From an uncultured Collinsella sp. (GTDB taxonomy: Bacteria > Actinomycetota > Coriobacteriia > Coriobacteriales > Coriobacteriaceae): DNA of 5,939 nucleotides. The notes below the pieces were generated by a model. The model was not told where the DNA came from. It saw nothing but the letters and a program-made list of their open reading frames with translations, and ran no database searches. Each line of letters opens with the position of its first letter. The first letter of the stretch is position 1. The stretch is taken from NCBI GenBank assembly GCA_900546085.1, contig URBS01000118.1, forward strand, positions 1 through 5,939, written 5' to 3'. Positions 1 through 5,060 of the stretch are shown here, piece after piece. Made by a program: the position numbers and the translations under genes.

Positions 1-51
1 GCATACGAGATAAGCTAGTGACTGGAGTTCAGACGTGTGCTCTTCCGATCT
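1..51 (+). other. Illumina TruSeq P7 indexed adapter (artefact)
   Basis: The first 51 bases match the 3' part of the Illumina multiplexing P7 primer. GCATACGAGAT (1-11) is the end of P7, AAGCTA (12-17) sits in the six-base index slot and fits TruSeq index 10 in primer orientation, and 18-51 is the read-2 primer site running from GTGACTGGAGTTC to CTCTTCCGATCT. The match looks complete with no mismatch to the adapter as I know it. This is library sequence left on a contig end, so native DNA begins at 52 at the earliest. Confidence 0.98.
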
Positions 52-120
52 GCGCATACGCTTTCCTACGCGCATAAGTACGATAATATATCTTATGTAA
101 GGTTGTTATCAATTTACTAA
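52..120 (+). CDS. Possible 3' end of a truncated gene (uncertain)
   Basis: Directly after the adapter one + frame stays open for 22 codons and stops at TAA 118-120, two bases before the terminator stem at 122. That layout is what the tail of a gene cut by the contig end would look like. The peptide ends in RLLSIY and is not recognisable. The stretch is more AT-rich than the rest of the window and could equally be noncoding. It also holds an imperfect inverted repeat, CATAAG/CTTATG, around an AT-rich core. The other two + frames close earlier. Confidence 0.2.
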   Translation, partial: AHTLSYAHKYDNISYVRLLSIY

Positions 121-121
121 A

Positions 122-163
122 TGGCGGGACGAAGCATCAGTGCACTGTCCCGCCAATTTTCTT
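122..163 (+). terminator. Rho-independent terminator, + strand
   Basis: A 9-bp stem, TGGCGGGAC (122-130) with GTCCCGCCA (147-155), encloses a 16-base loop that can form an inner GCA/TGC pairing. It is followed by ATTTTCTT. It would end a + strand transcript entering from beyond the left edge and insulates the DUF1836 gene. The core stem GGCGGGAC recurs in the terminator at 857-900. Confidence 0.8.
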
Positions 164-166
164 GGC

Positions 167-195
167 GGCTATGTGGTATGCAAAACTAGATAACC
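167..195. promoter_or_regulatory. Candidate dyad element, copy 1 (imperfect)
   Basis: GGCTATGTGGT and ACTAGATAACC form an imperfect inverted repeat around a 7-base spacer, ATGCAAA. It closely resembles the perfect inverted repeat at 1838-1872: over 27 aligned bases I count four differences, and the run CAAAACTAGATA is identical. It lies about 35-65 bp before the DUF1836 start codon and overlaps where a -35 box would be. An operator or activator site is inferred; the bound protein is unknown. Confidence 0.45.
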
Positions 196-200
196 TAGAA

Positions 201-206
201 TACAAT
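201..206 (+). promoter_or_regulatory. Putative -10 box of the DUF1836 gene
   Basis: TACAAT at 201-206 fits a sigma-70 -10 box and lies 25 bp before the start codon. No good -35 box stands 16-18 bp upstream: the 17-bp position reads ATGCAA and falls within the dyad element. TAGAAT at 196-201 is a weaker alternative. The promoter would therefore need either an activator or a different sigma factor, which is inference. Confidence 0.4.
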
Positions 207-230
207 ATAGAAAACGAACGGAGGCCTCTT

Positions 231-842
231 ATGAACCACGCTAAATACGTTATTCCGATGTCCGATTCGTCGGTCAGCATTAAGCCCGAGGATATTCAGC
301 CCACGGTGCTACCCGATGCATTCATTCAGTCCGATATCGTGCGTAAACTCAATACGTTGAGTCTGCCGCGCTATAACCAGTTGCCCAATGTGACGCTCTA
401 CCGCGACCAGGTCATTGAGTATGTCGCGCTGTGGATGGAGCCACTGTCCATCTGCGTTGAGCAGCCCGTCATTACGCCGTCGATGATCAATAACTACGTG
501 AAGGTCGGCCTGGTGCCTGCTCCGGTCAAAAAGCAATATGGTCGCGAGCAGATTGCCCGCCTGATCGCTATCTGCATCTTTAAGCAGGTGCTACCTATTG
601 CTGCGGTACAGGCACTCTTTAACATTCAGCGTTTGAGCTACGATGCCCCAACGGCCTTCGATTATGTGGTCGATCAACTTGAGGCATCGATTCGTGCGGC
701 GTTTTCCGTCGAGCAGACGCCGGTTCCCGATACGGCGCATCAGGTAACGCGTGAGTCGCTGCTTGTGCGCAGTGCGGTTTCGTCCTTCGTTTCGAAGGCG
801 TACCTAATGAGCTATCTCAAGTTCAACGGGTTTAATAGCTAG
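231..842 (+). CDS. DUF1836 domain protein, putative HTH regulator
   Basis: This 203-residue protein is recognised as DUF1836, a family common in Firmicutes and Coriobacteriia with no settled function. The typical signature is at residues 46-72 (PRYNQLPNVTLYRDQVIEYV and on) and at 81-108, where ITPSMINNYVKVGLVPAPVK is followed by a Tyr-Gly-Arg-Glu stretch. The second block reads like a MerR-type winged helix-turn-helix recognition segment, so DNA binding is likely but unproven. Residues 109-135 continue the helical bundle and the C-terminal third is variable. The start ATG 231 is preceded by GGAGG (220-224) with a 6-base gap. An in-frame TTG at 162 would lie inside the terminator and is rejected. 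The gene stands alone, with terminators on both sides and a candidate dyad element upstream, which suits an autoregulated single-gene unit. Confidence 0.88.
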   Translation: MNHAKYVIPMSDSSVSIKPEDIQPTVLPDAFIQSDIVRKLNTLSLPRYNQLPNVTLYRDQVIEYVALWMEPLSICVEQPVITPSMINNYVKVGLVPAPVKKQYGREQIARLIAICIFKQVLPIAAVQALFNIQRLSYDAPTAFDYVVDQLEASIRAAFSVEQTPVPDTAHQVTRESLLVRSAVSSFVSKAYLMSYLKFNGFNS

Positions 843-856
843 CCGACGTATAAAAC

Positions 857-900
857 GGGCGGGACAAAGAGCCATCTGTCGCTTTGTCCCGCCCATATTT
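857..900. terminator. Bidirectional terminator between convergent genes
   Basis: A perfect 13-bp stem, GGGCGGGACAAAG (857-869) with CTTTGTCCCGCCC (882-894), has a 12-base loop. On the + strand it is followed by ATATTTTTGC. On the - strand the outer side reads GTTTTATA. It sits between the ends of the DUF1836 gene (842) and degV (916) and can serve both. Confidence 0.9.
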
Positions 901-915
901 TTGCTTGGTTGGACG

Positions 916-1782
916 TTATTTGCCCGAAGCTACGCCCATGCCGTAGCCGATGATGAGGCCATGCATCTCGGCGTAATAGGAATCCAGGCCGTTGCAGGGC
1001 ATGATGATAGTCTTGGAGCCTGGCCAGCGCTCCACAATGCGGCTGGCAAGTGCCTGGGCGCCTGCCTCATTCTCGACATGGTCGATGACGACCTCGCCGC
1101 CCGTAAAACCCTCGGCTTCCATGGTGTCGATGATCTTGTTGAACATCTTCTTTTCGCCACGCGTGTGTCCGACGAGTTCGATTTTACCGGCCTCACTCGC
1201 CGTGCCCAAAATGCGAATATTGAGCTTGTTGGCAATGACGCCGGCTGCCTTAGGGATACGTCCGGCTTTGGCCAGGTTTTCGTAATTGCACAAGCTGAAG
1301 AGGATTTTGCTGTTCTGCTCAAGGCTATTGAAGTATGCGCAAGCGTCCTCGAATGAGACATCCGGATTGCTTGCAAGATAGCGGTCGAACAGCAAGAAAA
1401 TGAGGTCCATTTTGCCGCCAGCTGCGCGCGAATTGACTAGATGAATCTGCCGGTCGGGCTCCTCGGCAAGAACCATATCGCGAGCCGTGGCTGCTGCGTT
1501 GTAGCTGCCCGACACGCCCTCAGAGATCGGCATGCAGATGGTTTTGTCGGCCAATTTGAAGAGCTCGGCCCACTCCCCTACGCTGGGACAAGCGCTCGAA
1601 GAAGCGTTCGTCTCCGCCTGAACAGCGCAGTTGAGCTCATGAACGTCGAGTGAAAGGTCATCAACGAATTCACGCTCCCCCACTCGAATTTTGAGGGGCG
1701 CAAATGCAAAGGTGGTATGGGGCGCGGTTGGTTGCCAATCGCGGAGGTTGCAGCTTGAATCGGAGATAAGTGCCCAGCTCAT
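916..1782 (-). CDS. DegV family protein (FakB-like fatty-acid binding)
   Basis: The 288-residue product has the normal DegV/EDD-fold length. It opens with the typical ALISDSSCNL. Other family landmarks are SACPS (63-67, usually TSQPS), SGSYNAA (91-97, usually SGTYqsA), VNSRAAGGK (116-124, usually iDS...G) and LAKAGRIPKAAG (170-181). DegV proteins bind a fatty acid, and FakB members present it to the kinase FakA for phosphorylation and lipid synthesis. No fakA is in the window. Several fatty-acid-contact motifs look altered: the usual HxGPG near the C-terminus reads YGMGV here, so the ligand may differ. ATG 1782 follows AAAGGA at a 6-base gap. The gene converges on the DUF1836 gene and is separated from the upstream NlpC/P60 gene by a terminator, so it is probably monocistronic. 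Confidence 0.92.
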   Translation of the reverse strand: MSWALISDSSCNLRDWQPTAPHTTFAFAPLKIRVGEREFVDDLSLDVHELNCAVQAETNASSSACPSVGEWAELFKLADKTICMPISEGVSGSYNAAATARDMVLAEEPDRQIHLVNSRAAGGKMDLIFLLFDRYLASNPDVSFEDACAYFNSLEQNSKILFSLCNYENLAKAGRIPKAAGVIANKLNIRILGTASEAGKIELVGHTRGEKKMFNKIIDTMEAEGFTGGEVVIDHVENEAGAQALASRIVERWPGSKTIIMPCNGLDSYYAEMHGLIIGYGMGVASGK

Positions 1783-1811
1783 AGAGGGTCCTTTCTAATT
1801 GTTCTCAAACA

Positions 1812-1817
1812 ATTATA
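1812..1817 (-). promoter_or_regulatory. Putative -10 box of degV
   Basis: Read on the - strand, 1817-1812 is a consensus TATAAT, 29 bp before the degV start codon. At a 17-bp spacing the -35 position reads GCCCAC (1840-1835), a poor match, and it abuts the 14-bp inverted repeat beginning at 1838. A good -10, a missing -35 and an adjacent dyad together suggest regulated expression, which is inference. Confidence 0.55.
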
Positions 1818-1837
1818 GCCATCTTGCAGACCGAGTG

Positions 1838-1872
1838 GGCCGCTATCTAGTATTCAAAACTAGATAGCGGCC
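1838..1872. repeat. Perfect 14-bp inverted repeat, dyad element copy 2
   Basis: GGCCGCTATCTAGT (1838-1851) and ACTAGATAGCGGCC (1859-1872) are exact reverse complements separated by ATTCAAA. No T-run follows the stem on either strand, so it does not look like a rho-independent terminator, and the NlpC/P60 gene already has a separate one at 1881-1923. It lies just upstream of the degV promoter and resembles the imperfect dyad at 167-195. An operator or an RNA hairpin are both possible. Confidence 0.7.
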
Positions 1873-1880
1873 TGCACGAA

Positions 1881-1923
1881 AGGCAAAAGAATGGACCCCA
1901 TGGCTCAAAGCCACGAGGTCCAT
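1881..1923 (-). terminator. Rho-independent terminator of the NlpC/P60 gene
   Basis: On the - strand, ATGGACC (1923-1917) pairs with GGTCCAT (1897-1891). An inner TGGCT/AGCCA helix closes a 3-base loop, with a small internal loop between the two helices. TCTTTTGCCT follows on that strand (1890-1881). It begins 24 bp past the NlpC/P60 stop codon and would end the long - strand transcription unit. Confidence 0.75.
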
Positions 1924-1946
1924 ATCCGTTTGCTTTATCTGAATAC

Positions 1947-3074
1947 TTAGTAGCGAACGAAGATATAGTTGTTGTTCATGCCGGCGGCAACGGAGCTGAT
2001 GATAACACCCGTGTTGTAGTCGGAAGCATGAATCATCTGACCACCACCGATGTAAATGCCGGTGTGGTACGAGTTGACCACAACGTCACCGGGCTGCGGA
2101 TCGGACACACGCGTCCAACCCATAAAGGTGCCCGTGGTGCCCAGGCGGCAATAGCGACCAGTGAGGCAATAGCTAACAAAACCAGAGCAGTCGAAGCTGT
2201 TCGGGCCAATTCCGCCCCAGGAATAGGCGCAACCAAGTTTGCTGTATGCACGCGAGACAACAGAACCGCCATCGACGGACTGGCTCGGAGCAGAAGGCGT
2301 CGGAGCCGGAGGAGGCGTGGAGGGCTGCGGCGTCGGAGCAGGTGCCGGCGTAGGAGCCGGAGTGTTGCCGCCCTGGTTGTTGTTATTGCTGGTCTGACCA
2401 CCGTTGTTGGTGTTCTCGGTCGTACCAGCAGTCTCGTTGCTCACCGTGGCCTTCTCGGCAGTACTGGCGTTGATGCCGGCCTGCAGCGCGGCGTTGGCCT
2501 CGGCCTCGGCGGCAAGCTCGGCCTGCAGCTGTGAATCCAGGGAGTTTACGACGTTCTGGGCTTCAGCCTGCTGAGCGTTAAGCTCGTCGACCTTTTTCTG
2601 CGTAGCGGCGACGTTCTTTTCCTGCTCGGCCTGCTTATCGGTGAGCTGCTGCTTAAGCTCCTTGACCTCTTGAATGGTCTGAGCCTGCTTATCGGAAACT
2701 TTGCCGTAGTAGAACAGACGGTTGAGCATATCGCTCAGATCATCGACACCCGTCAGAACCTGAAGCAGGCTCAGACCGCCGGTTTTGTACTCGCCGGCGA
2801 CATAGGTCGAGAGCTTGGCCTGACCGTCAGCAATCTCCTGCTGCTTTTGCGTGATCTCGCCAGCAGTCTGATCGAGCGCCTGCGTCTGCGTGGCGAGCTC
2901 ATCGTAAATCTGCTGGGTTTGGGTACCGATCTGCTCGAGCTTCGTACGAGCAGCGGCAAGGTCGGATGCGGTATCGGCGTAGGCAGGAGCCGCGAGGCCC
3001 AAGCCCAAAACACAAGCGAGGGTTGCCGTAGCAGCGCAGCGTGCCATGTTTTTGTGCGTGTTTGCTGTGCGCAT
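1947..3074 (-). CDS. Secreted NlpC/P60 peptidoglycan hydrolase
   Basis: The 375-residue protein has a Sec signal peptide with probable signal-peptidase-I cleavage after AYA (residues 31-33). Residues 35-200 are a Gln/Ala/Lys-rich coiled coil. An Asn/Gly/Thr-rich stretch (215-237) and a Pro-Thr-Ala linker (238-265) lead to a C-terminal NlpC/P60 domain (about 268-375). The predicted catalytic Cys is C296 in FDCSGF, with H337 in SYHTGIYIG and H349 in MIHAS as the partner histidines. Such enzymes cleave peptide-stem bonds in peptidoglycan, often gamma-D-Glu to diamino acid, and act outside the membrane in cell separation or remodelling. The coiled coil resembles that of CwlO/RipA-type hydrolases, where it controls activity. 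Extra cysteines (C282, C303, C309) lie in the catalytic domain. ATG 3074 is preceded by AAAGGA at a 6-base gap. It is the last gene of the - strand run, 32 bp after apt. Confidence 0.93.
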   Translation of the reverse strand: MRTANTHKNMARCAATATLACVLGLGLAAPAYADTASDLAAARTKLEQIGTQTQQIYDELATQTQALDQTAGEITQKQQEIADGQAKLSTYVAGEYKTGGLSLLQVLTGVDDLSDMLNRLFYYGKVSDKQAQTIQEVKELKQQLTDKQAEQEKNVAATQKKVDELNAQQAEAQNVVNSLDSQLQAELAAEAEANAALQAGINASTAEKATVSNETAGTTENTNNGGQTSNNNNQGGNTPAPTPAPAPTPQPSTPPPAPTPSAPSQSVDGGSVVSRAYSKLGCAYSWGGIGPNSFDCSGFVSYCLTGRYCRLGTTGTFMGWTRVSDPQPGDVVVNSYHTGIYIGGGQMIHASDYNTGVIISSVAAGMNNNYIFVRY

Positions 3075-3106
3075 GTAGCTTCCTTTCCAGTAACTAAGGG
3101 TAACGG

Positions 3107-3637
3107 CTAGTCCACCGTCACCAGGCTAAAGAGCTCAACATCGTCGTCAGTCGGCGTGAGCTTCTCGCGCGGGTTGAGAAACGCAAGCTCAAGGATACAC
3201 CCGTAGCCCACAAGCTTTGCGCCCATATCTCGCACAAGTTTACCTGTTGCCTCGACGGTTCCGCCCGTCGCGACCAAGTCGTCCAGAATCAACACGGTAT
3301 CTTTAGAGGTAATGGCATCGGCATGGATCTCGATAGAGTCGGTGCCGTATTCGAGCTCATAGCTCTGGCTCACCGTCTTGCGGGGTAGCTTGCCCGGTTT
3401 ACGTGCGGGAACAAAGCCGGCACCAAGGGCCACAGCCACCGGTACGCCAACCATAAAGCCGCGAGCCTCGGGACCCACGACCTTGGTGATTCCAATGTCG
3501 GCAAAGTGCTCGGCGAGGGCATCGGTCATGGCTTTGAGCGCCTCGGGGTTGCCAAAGAGCGGCGTGATGTCTTTAAAGATGACTCCGGGCTCGGGATAGT
3601 CGGGGATGTCGACGATTTGAGATTCGAAGTCGTACAT
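3107..3637 (-). CDS. apt: Adenine phosphoribosyltransferase
   Basis: Apt converts adenine plus PRPP to AMP and pyrophosphate in cytosolic purine salvage. The 176-residue length is typical. Family marks are the N-terminal DIPDYPEPGVIFKDITPL, EARGF (57-61), the flexible-loop KPGKLPRKT (81-89) and the PRPP-binding VLILDDLVATGGT (115-127) with its two adjacent acidic residues. I chose ATG 3637 because GAAAGG (3650-3645) precedes it with a 7-base gap. The upstream in-frame TTG at 3652 overlaps that ribosome site and would add five unusual residues. It lies 40 bp after the MerR gene and 32 bp before the NlpC/P60 gene on the same strand, so co-transcription is likely. No purine riboswitch or own promoter was seen. 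Confidence 0.96.
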   Translation of the reverse strand: MYDFESQIVDIPDYPEPGVIFKDITPLFGNPEALKAMTDALAEHFADIGITKVVGPEARGFMVGVPVAVALGAGFVPARKPGKLPRKTVSQSYELEYGTDSIEIHADAITSKDTVLILDDLVATGGTVEATGKLVRDMGAKLVGYGCILELAFLNPREKLTPTDDDVELFSLVTVD

Positions 3638-3677
3638 TGCATGACCTTTCAATGGGTTGCCGAAATATCAGCAGCTG

Positions 3678-4556
3678 TTATTTGCCCGCGGTGACGGTGC
3701 CGGATTGCGAAGGGGCGACGACCTTGAGCGGCTTTACGAGAGAATCCTCGTGCGAAGCCGGCGCGGCAGTTTCTTCGTTTTTGGCCTTGGTGGACTCGGA
3801 GCGAGCGATTTCCTCATCGAGTGCATCGATGTCGGCGTCCTCGACCACGGCGTTGAGCGACTCAAAAACGCGGTTTTTGAGCAGCGCGGTGTGCACGCCC
3901 TCCGTCAGGTCGTGAAGCTTCTTAAACGCACGCTCGAGCTTGGCGTCGCGCTCGTCATCGGAGGTATCCATTCCGAGCATGCTCACGAGCACCTGCTCAA
4001 ACATCGAGGACTCGCGGTTGGCGGAAGACACGTACTGACGCAGGTTGCGCGGCTCGATATGGAAGCGTGACAGCTCGGAGCAGTAACGGATGATCGGAAA
4101 ATCGCGACCATCGACGAGCTCACGATTCTGCGGACTCTTGATGATGCGAATAAGGTCGTTCTCGGCGAGCGAGCGGATAAACGAAATCTCGACGCCCAGC
4201 ATATCGGGAATGGTCTCAATGGGATGCAGCTTTTGCTTAGTCTCCTTGGGCTCCGTCTTGAGCGGAACATCGGACAGCAAGCCCACCTCGTAAGCGAGCG
4301 TTGACAGGTCCGTGGCGTTTTCCAAGCGCTGCTTAATCACGTTGAGCGGCATGTAGCGGGTCTTCTGCAAATGCAGGATGACCTCCAGGCGATCAACGTC
4401 CTCCTTAGAGTACTGACGGTATCCCTTAGGCGTACGATGAGGGGTAATGAGCCCCTCATCTTCTAGAAATCTAATTTTTGAGTTCGAAAGATCGGGGTAT
4501 GCGCCTCGAAGTAGGTTGACGACTTGGCCGATACTCAGATAGTTGCGTTCGGCCAT
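3678..4556 (-). CDS. MerR-family regulator, FtsR-like
   Basis: The 292-residue protein starts with a MerR winged helix-turn-helix (about 8-75), including LSIGQVVNLLR, SKIRFLEDEGL, TPKGYRQYS and LQKTRYMPLNVIK. This closely follows the pattern of mycobacterial Rv1828 and Corynebacterium FtsR (Cg1631), known from the literature as a regulator of ftsZ expression. A second helical domain spans about 108-235, and an acidic, Ala/Ser/Glu-rich, probably disordered tail covers 236-292. No cysteine cluster typical of metal-sensing MerR proteins is present. The start codon lies three bases after the stop of the FHA gene, implying translational coupling. In mycobacteria and corynebacteria the orthologous gene also directly follows garA/odhI, which supports the FtsR assignment. 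The target genes in this organism are inferred only. Confidence 0.88.
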   Translation of the reverse strand: MAERNYLSIGQVVNLLRGAYPDLSNSKIRFLEDEGLITPHRTPKGYRQYSKEDVDRLEVILHLQKTRYMPLNVIKQRLENATDLSTLAYEVGLLSDVPLKTEPKETKQKLHPIETIPDMLGVEISFIRSLAENDLIRIIKSPQNRELVDGRDFPIIRYCSELSRFHIEPRNLRQYVSSANRESSMFEQVLVSMLGMDTSDDERDAKLERAFKKLHDLTEGVHTALLKNRVFESLNAVVEDADIDALDEEIARSESTKAKNEETAAPASHEDSLVKPLKVVAPSQSGTVTAGK

Positions 4557-4559
4557 GCC

Positions 4560-4994
4560 CTACTCACCGGTTTCGATGCGCTCCGGCGTGCTCTCGTGGT
4601 AGATGAGCGTAAACGTACCGATCTGGACGGAAGAACCGTCGTGCAGCGGGGCTGCATTGACGATGGCACCGTCGACCCAGGTGCCATTGAGCGAGCCCAA
4701 GTCCTCGATGCGAGCGCCGAGGCCCTCGCGGATAATGCGCGCGTGGCTGCGCGATACGGTCATGTCATTGAGGAAGATGCCGTTCGCAGGATCGCGGCCG
4801 ATGGTGGTCACGTCGTCCTCGAGCTCAAAGGCGGCACCAGTCTGCGGACCCTTGACGATGGACAGAACGGGGGCGGTGATGCGCACGTTGGCCATGAGGT
4901 CGGGAACGGTGACGTCGCTTGAAGGCACGCGGAATACGCAGGTAGCGTCAGCAGTCTTATCATTCTGAGGCATATTGTTAACCATGTTGTCCAT
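4560..4994 (-). CDS. garA: GarA/OdhI-like FHA domain protein
   Basis: The 144-residue protein has an N-terminal tail and one FHA domain (about 44-131) with the phosphothreonine-binding set GR (66-67), SRSH (81-84) and SLNGT (101-105). The block TIGRDPANGIFLNDMTVSRS is very close to GarA/OdhI. In those proteins the unphosphorylated form inhibits 2-oxoglutarate dehydrogenase and modulates glutamate enzymes, and phosphorylation of the N-terminal ETTSVFR motif causes self-binding that releases the targets. Here the motif is DATCVFR (16-22): T18 matches the PknB-type site, but the preceding PknG-type Thr is Ala. ATG 4994 is chosen because AGGGG precedes it with a 5-base gap. A TTG at 5027 would add 11 residues without a ribosome site. 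It lies 66 bp after the phosphatidyltransferase gene and 3 bp before the MerR gene. Confidence 0.9.
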   Translation of the reverse strand: MDNMVNNMPQNDKTADATCVFRVPSSDVTVPDLMANVRITAPVLSIVKGPQTGAAFELEDDVTTIGRDPANGIFLNDMTVSRSHARIIREGLGARIEDLGSLNGTWVDGAIVNAAPLHDGSSVQIGTFTLIYHESTPERIETGE

Positions 4995-4999
4995 GACAA

Positions 5000-5004
5000 C
5001 CCCT
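5000..5004 (-). promoter_or_regulatory. Ribosome binding site deciding the FHA gene start
   Basis: AGGGG on the - strand, five bases before ATG 4994, is the only good Shine-Dalgarno match near the candidate starts. It favours this ATG over the TTG at 5027 and the internal ATGs four and eight codons in. The 66-bp gap upstream has only weak promoter-like boxes, such as TATGAT without a -35 partner. Confidence 0.65.
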
Positions 5005-5060
5005 AACTTATCGCGGACGTGCCGCAAATAATGAACCGTACGTAATCATACCCCAACGAA

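Noticed and set aside
54..77. GCGCATA repeated at 53-59 and 70-76, and GCATACG shared with the adapter start, as a possible repeat array or attachment site.
   Set aside because: There are only two short copies of the first. The second is a seven-base coincidence with synthetic adapter sequence. No array or core structure is present.
162..230. A TTG at 162 as an upstream start for the DUF1836 protein.
   Set aside because: It lies in the T-run of a terminator with no ribosome site, and the added residues cross the dyad element and the -10 box. ATG 231 has an ideal GGAGG.
901..1356. A 151-codon open frame on the + strand opposite degV.
   Set aside because: It starts inside the bidirectional terminator, has no ribosome site, and lies wholly antisense to a well-supported DegV gene.
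1891..1950. A 19-codon + strand ORF (MDPMAQSHEV and on) with GAAAGG upstream, following dyad element copy 2.
   Set aside because: It lies exactly on the NlpC/P60 terminator hairpin, so its sequence is explained by that structure. It has no clear promoter, and its stop codon overlaps the 3' end of the NlpC/P60 gene.
2028..2534. Long open frames on the + strand and in other - strand frames of the NlpC/P60 gene, rich in Arg.
   Set aside because: They are shadows of the biased Pro/Thr/Ala and Gln-rich codons of the real gene. No ribosome site or recognisable domain is present.
3012..3014. Cys21 of the NlpC/P60 precursor as a lipoprotein acylation site.
   Set aside because: The residues before it (TLA) do not fit a lipobox, and the Cys is in the middle of the hydrophobic core. 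AYA at 31-33 is a better signal-peptidase-I site.
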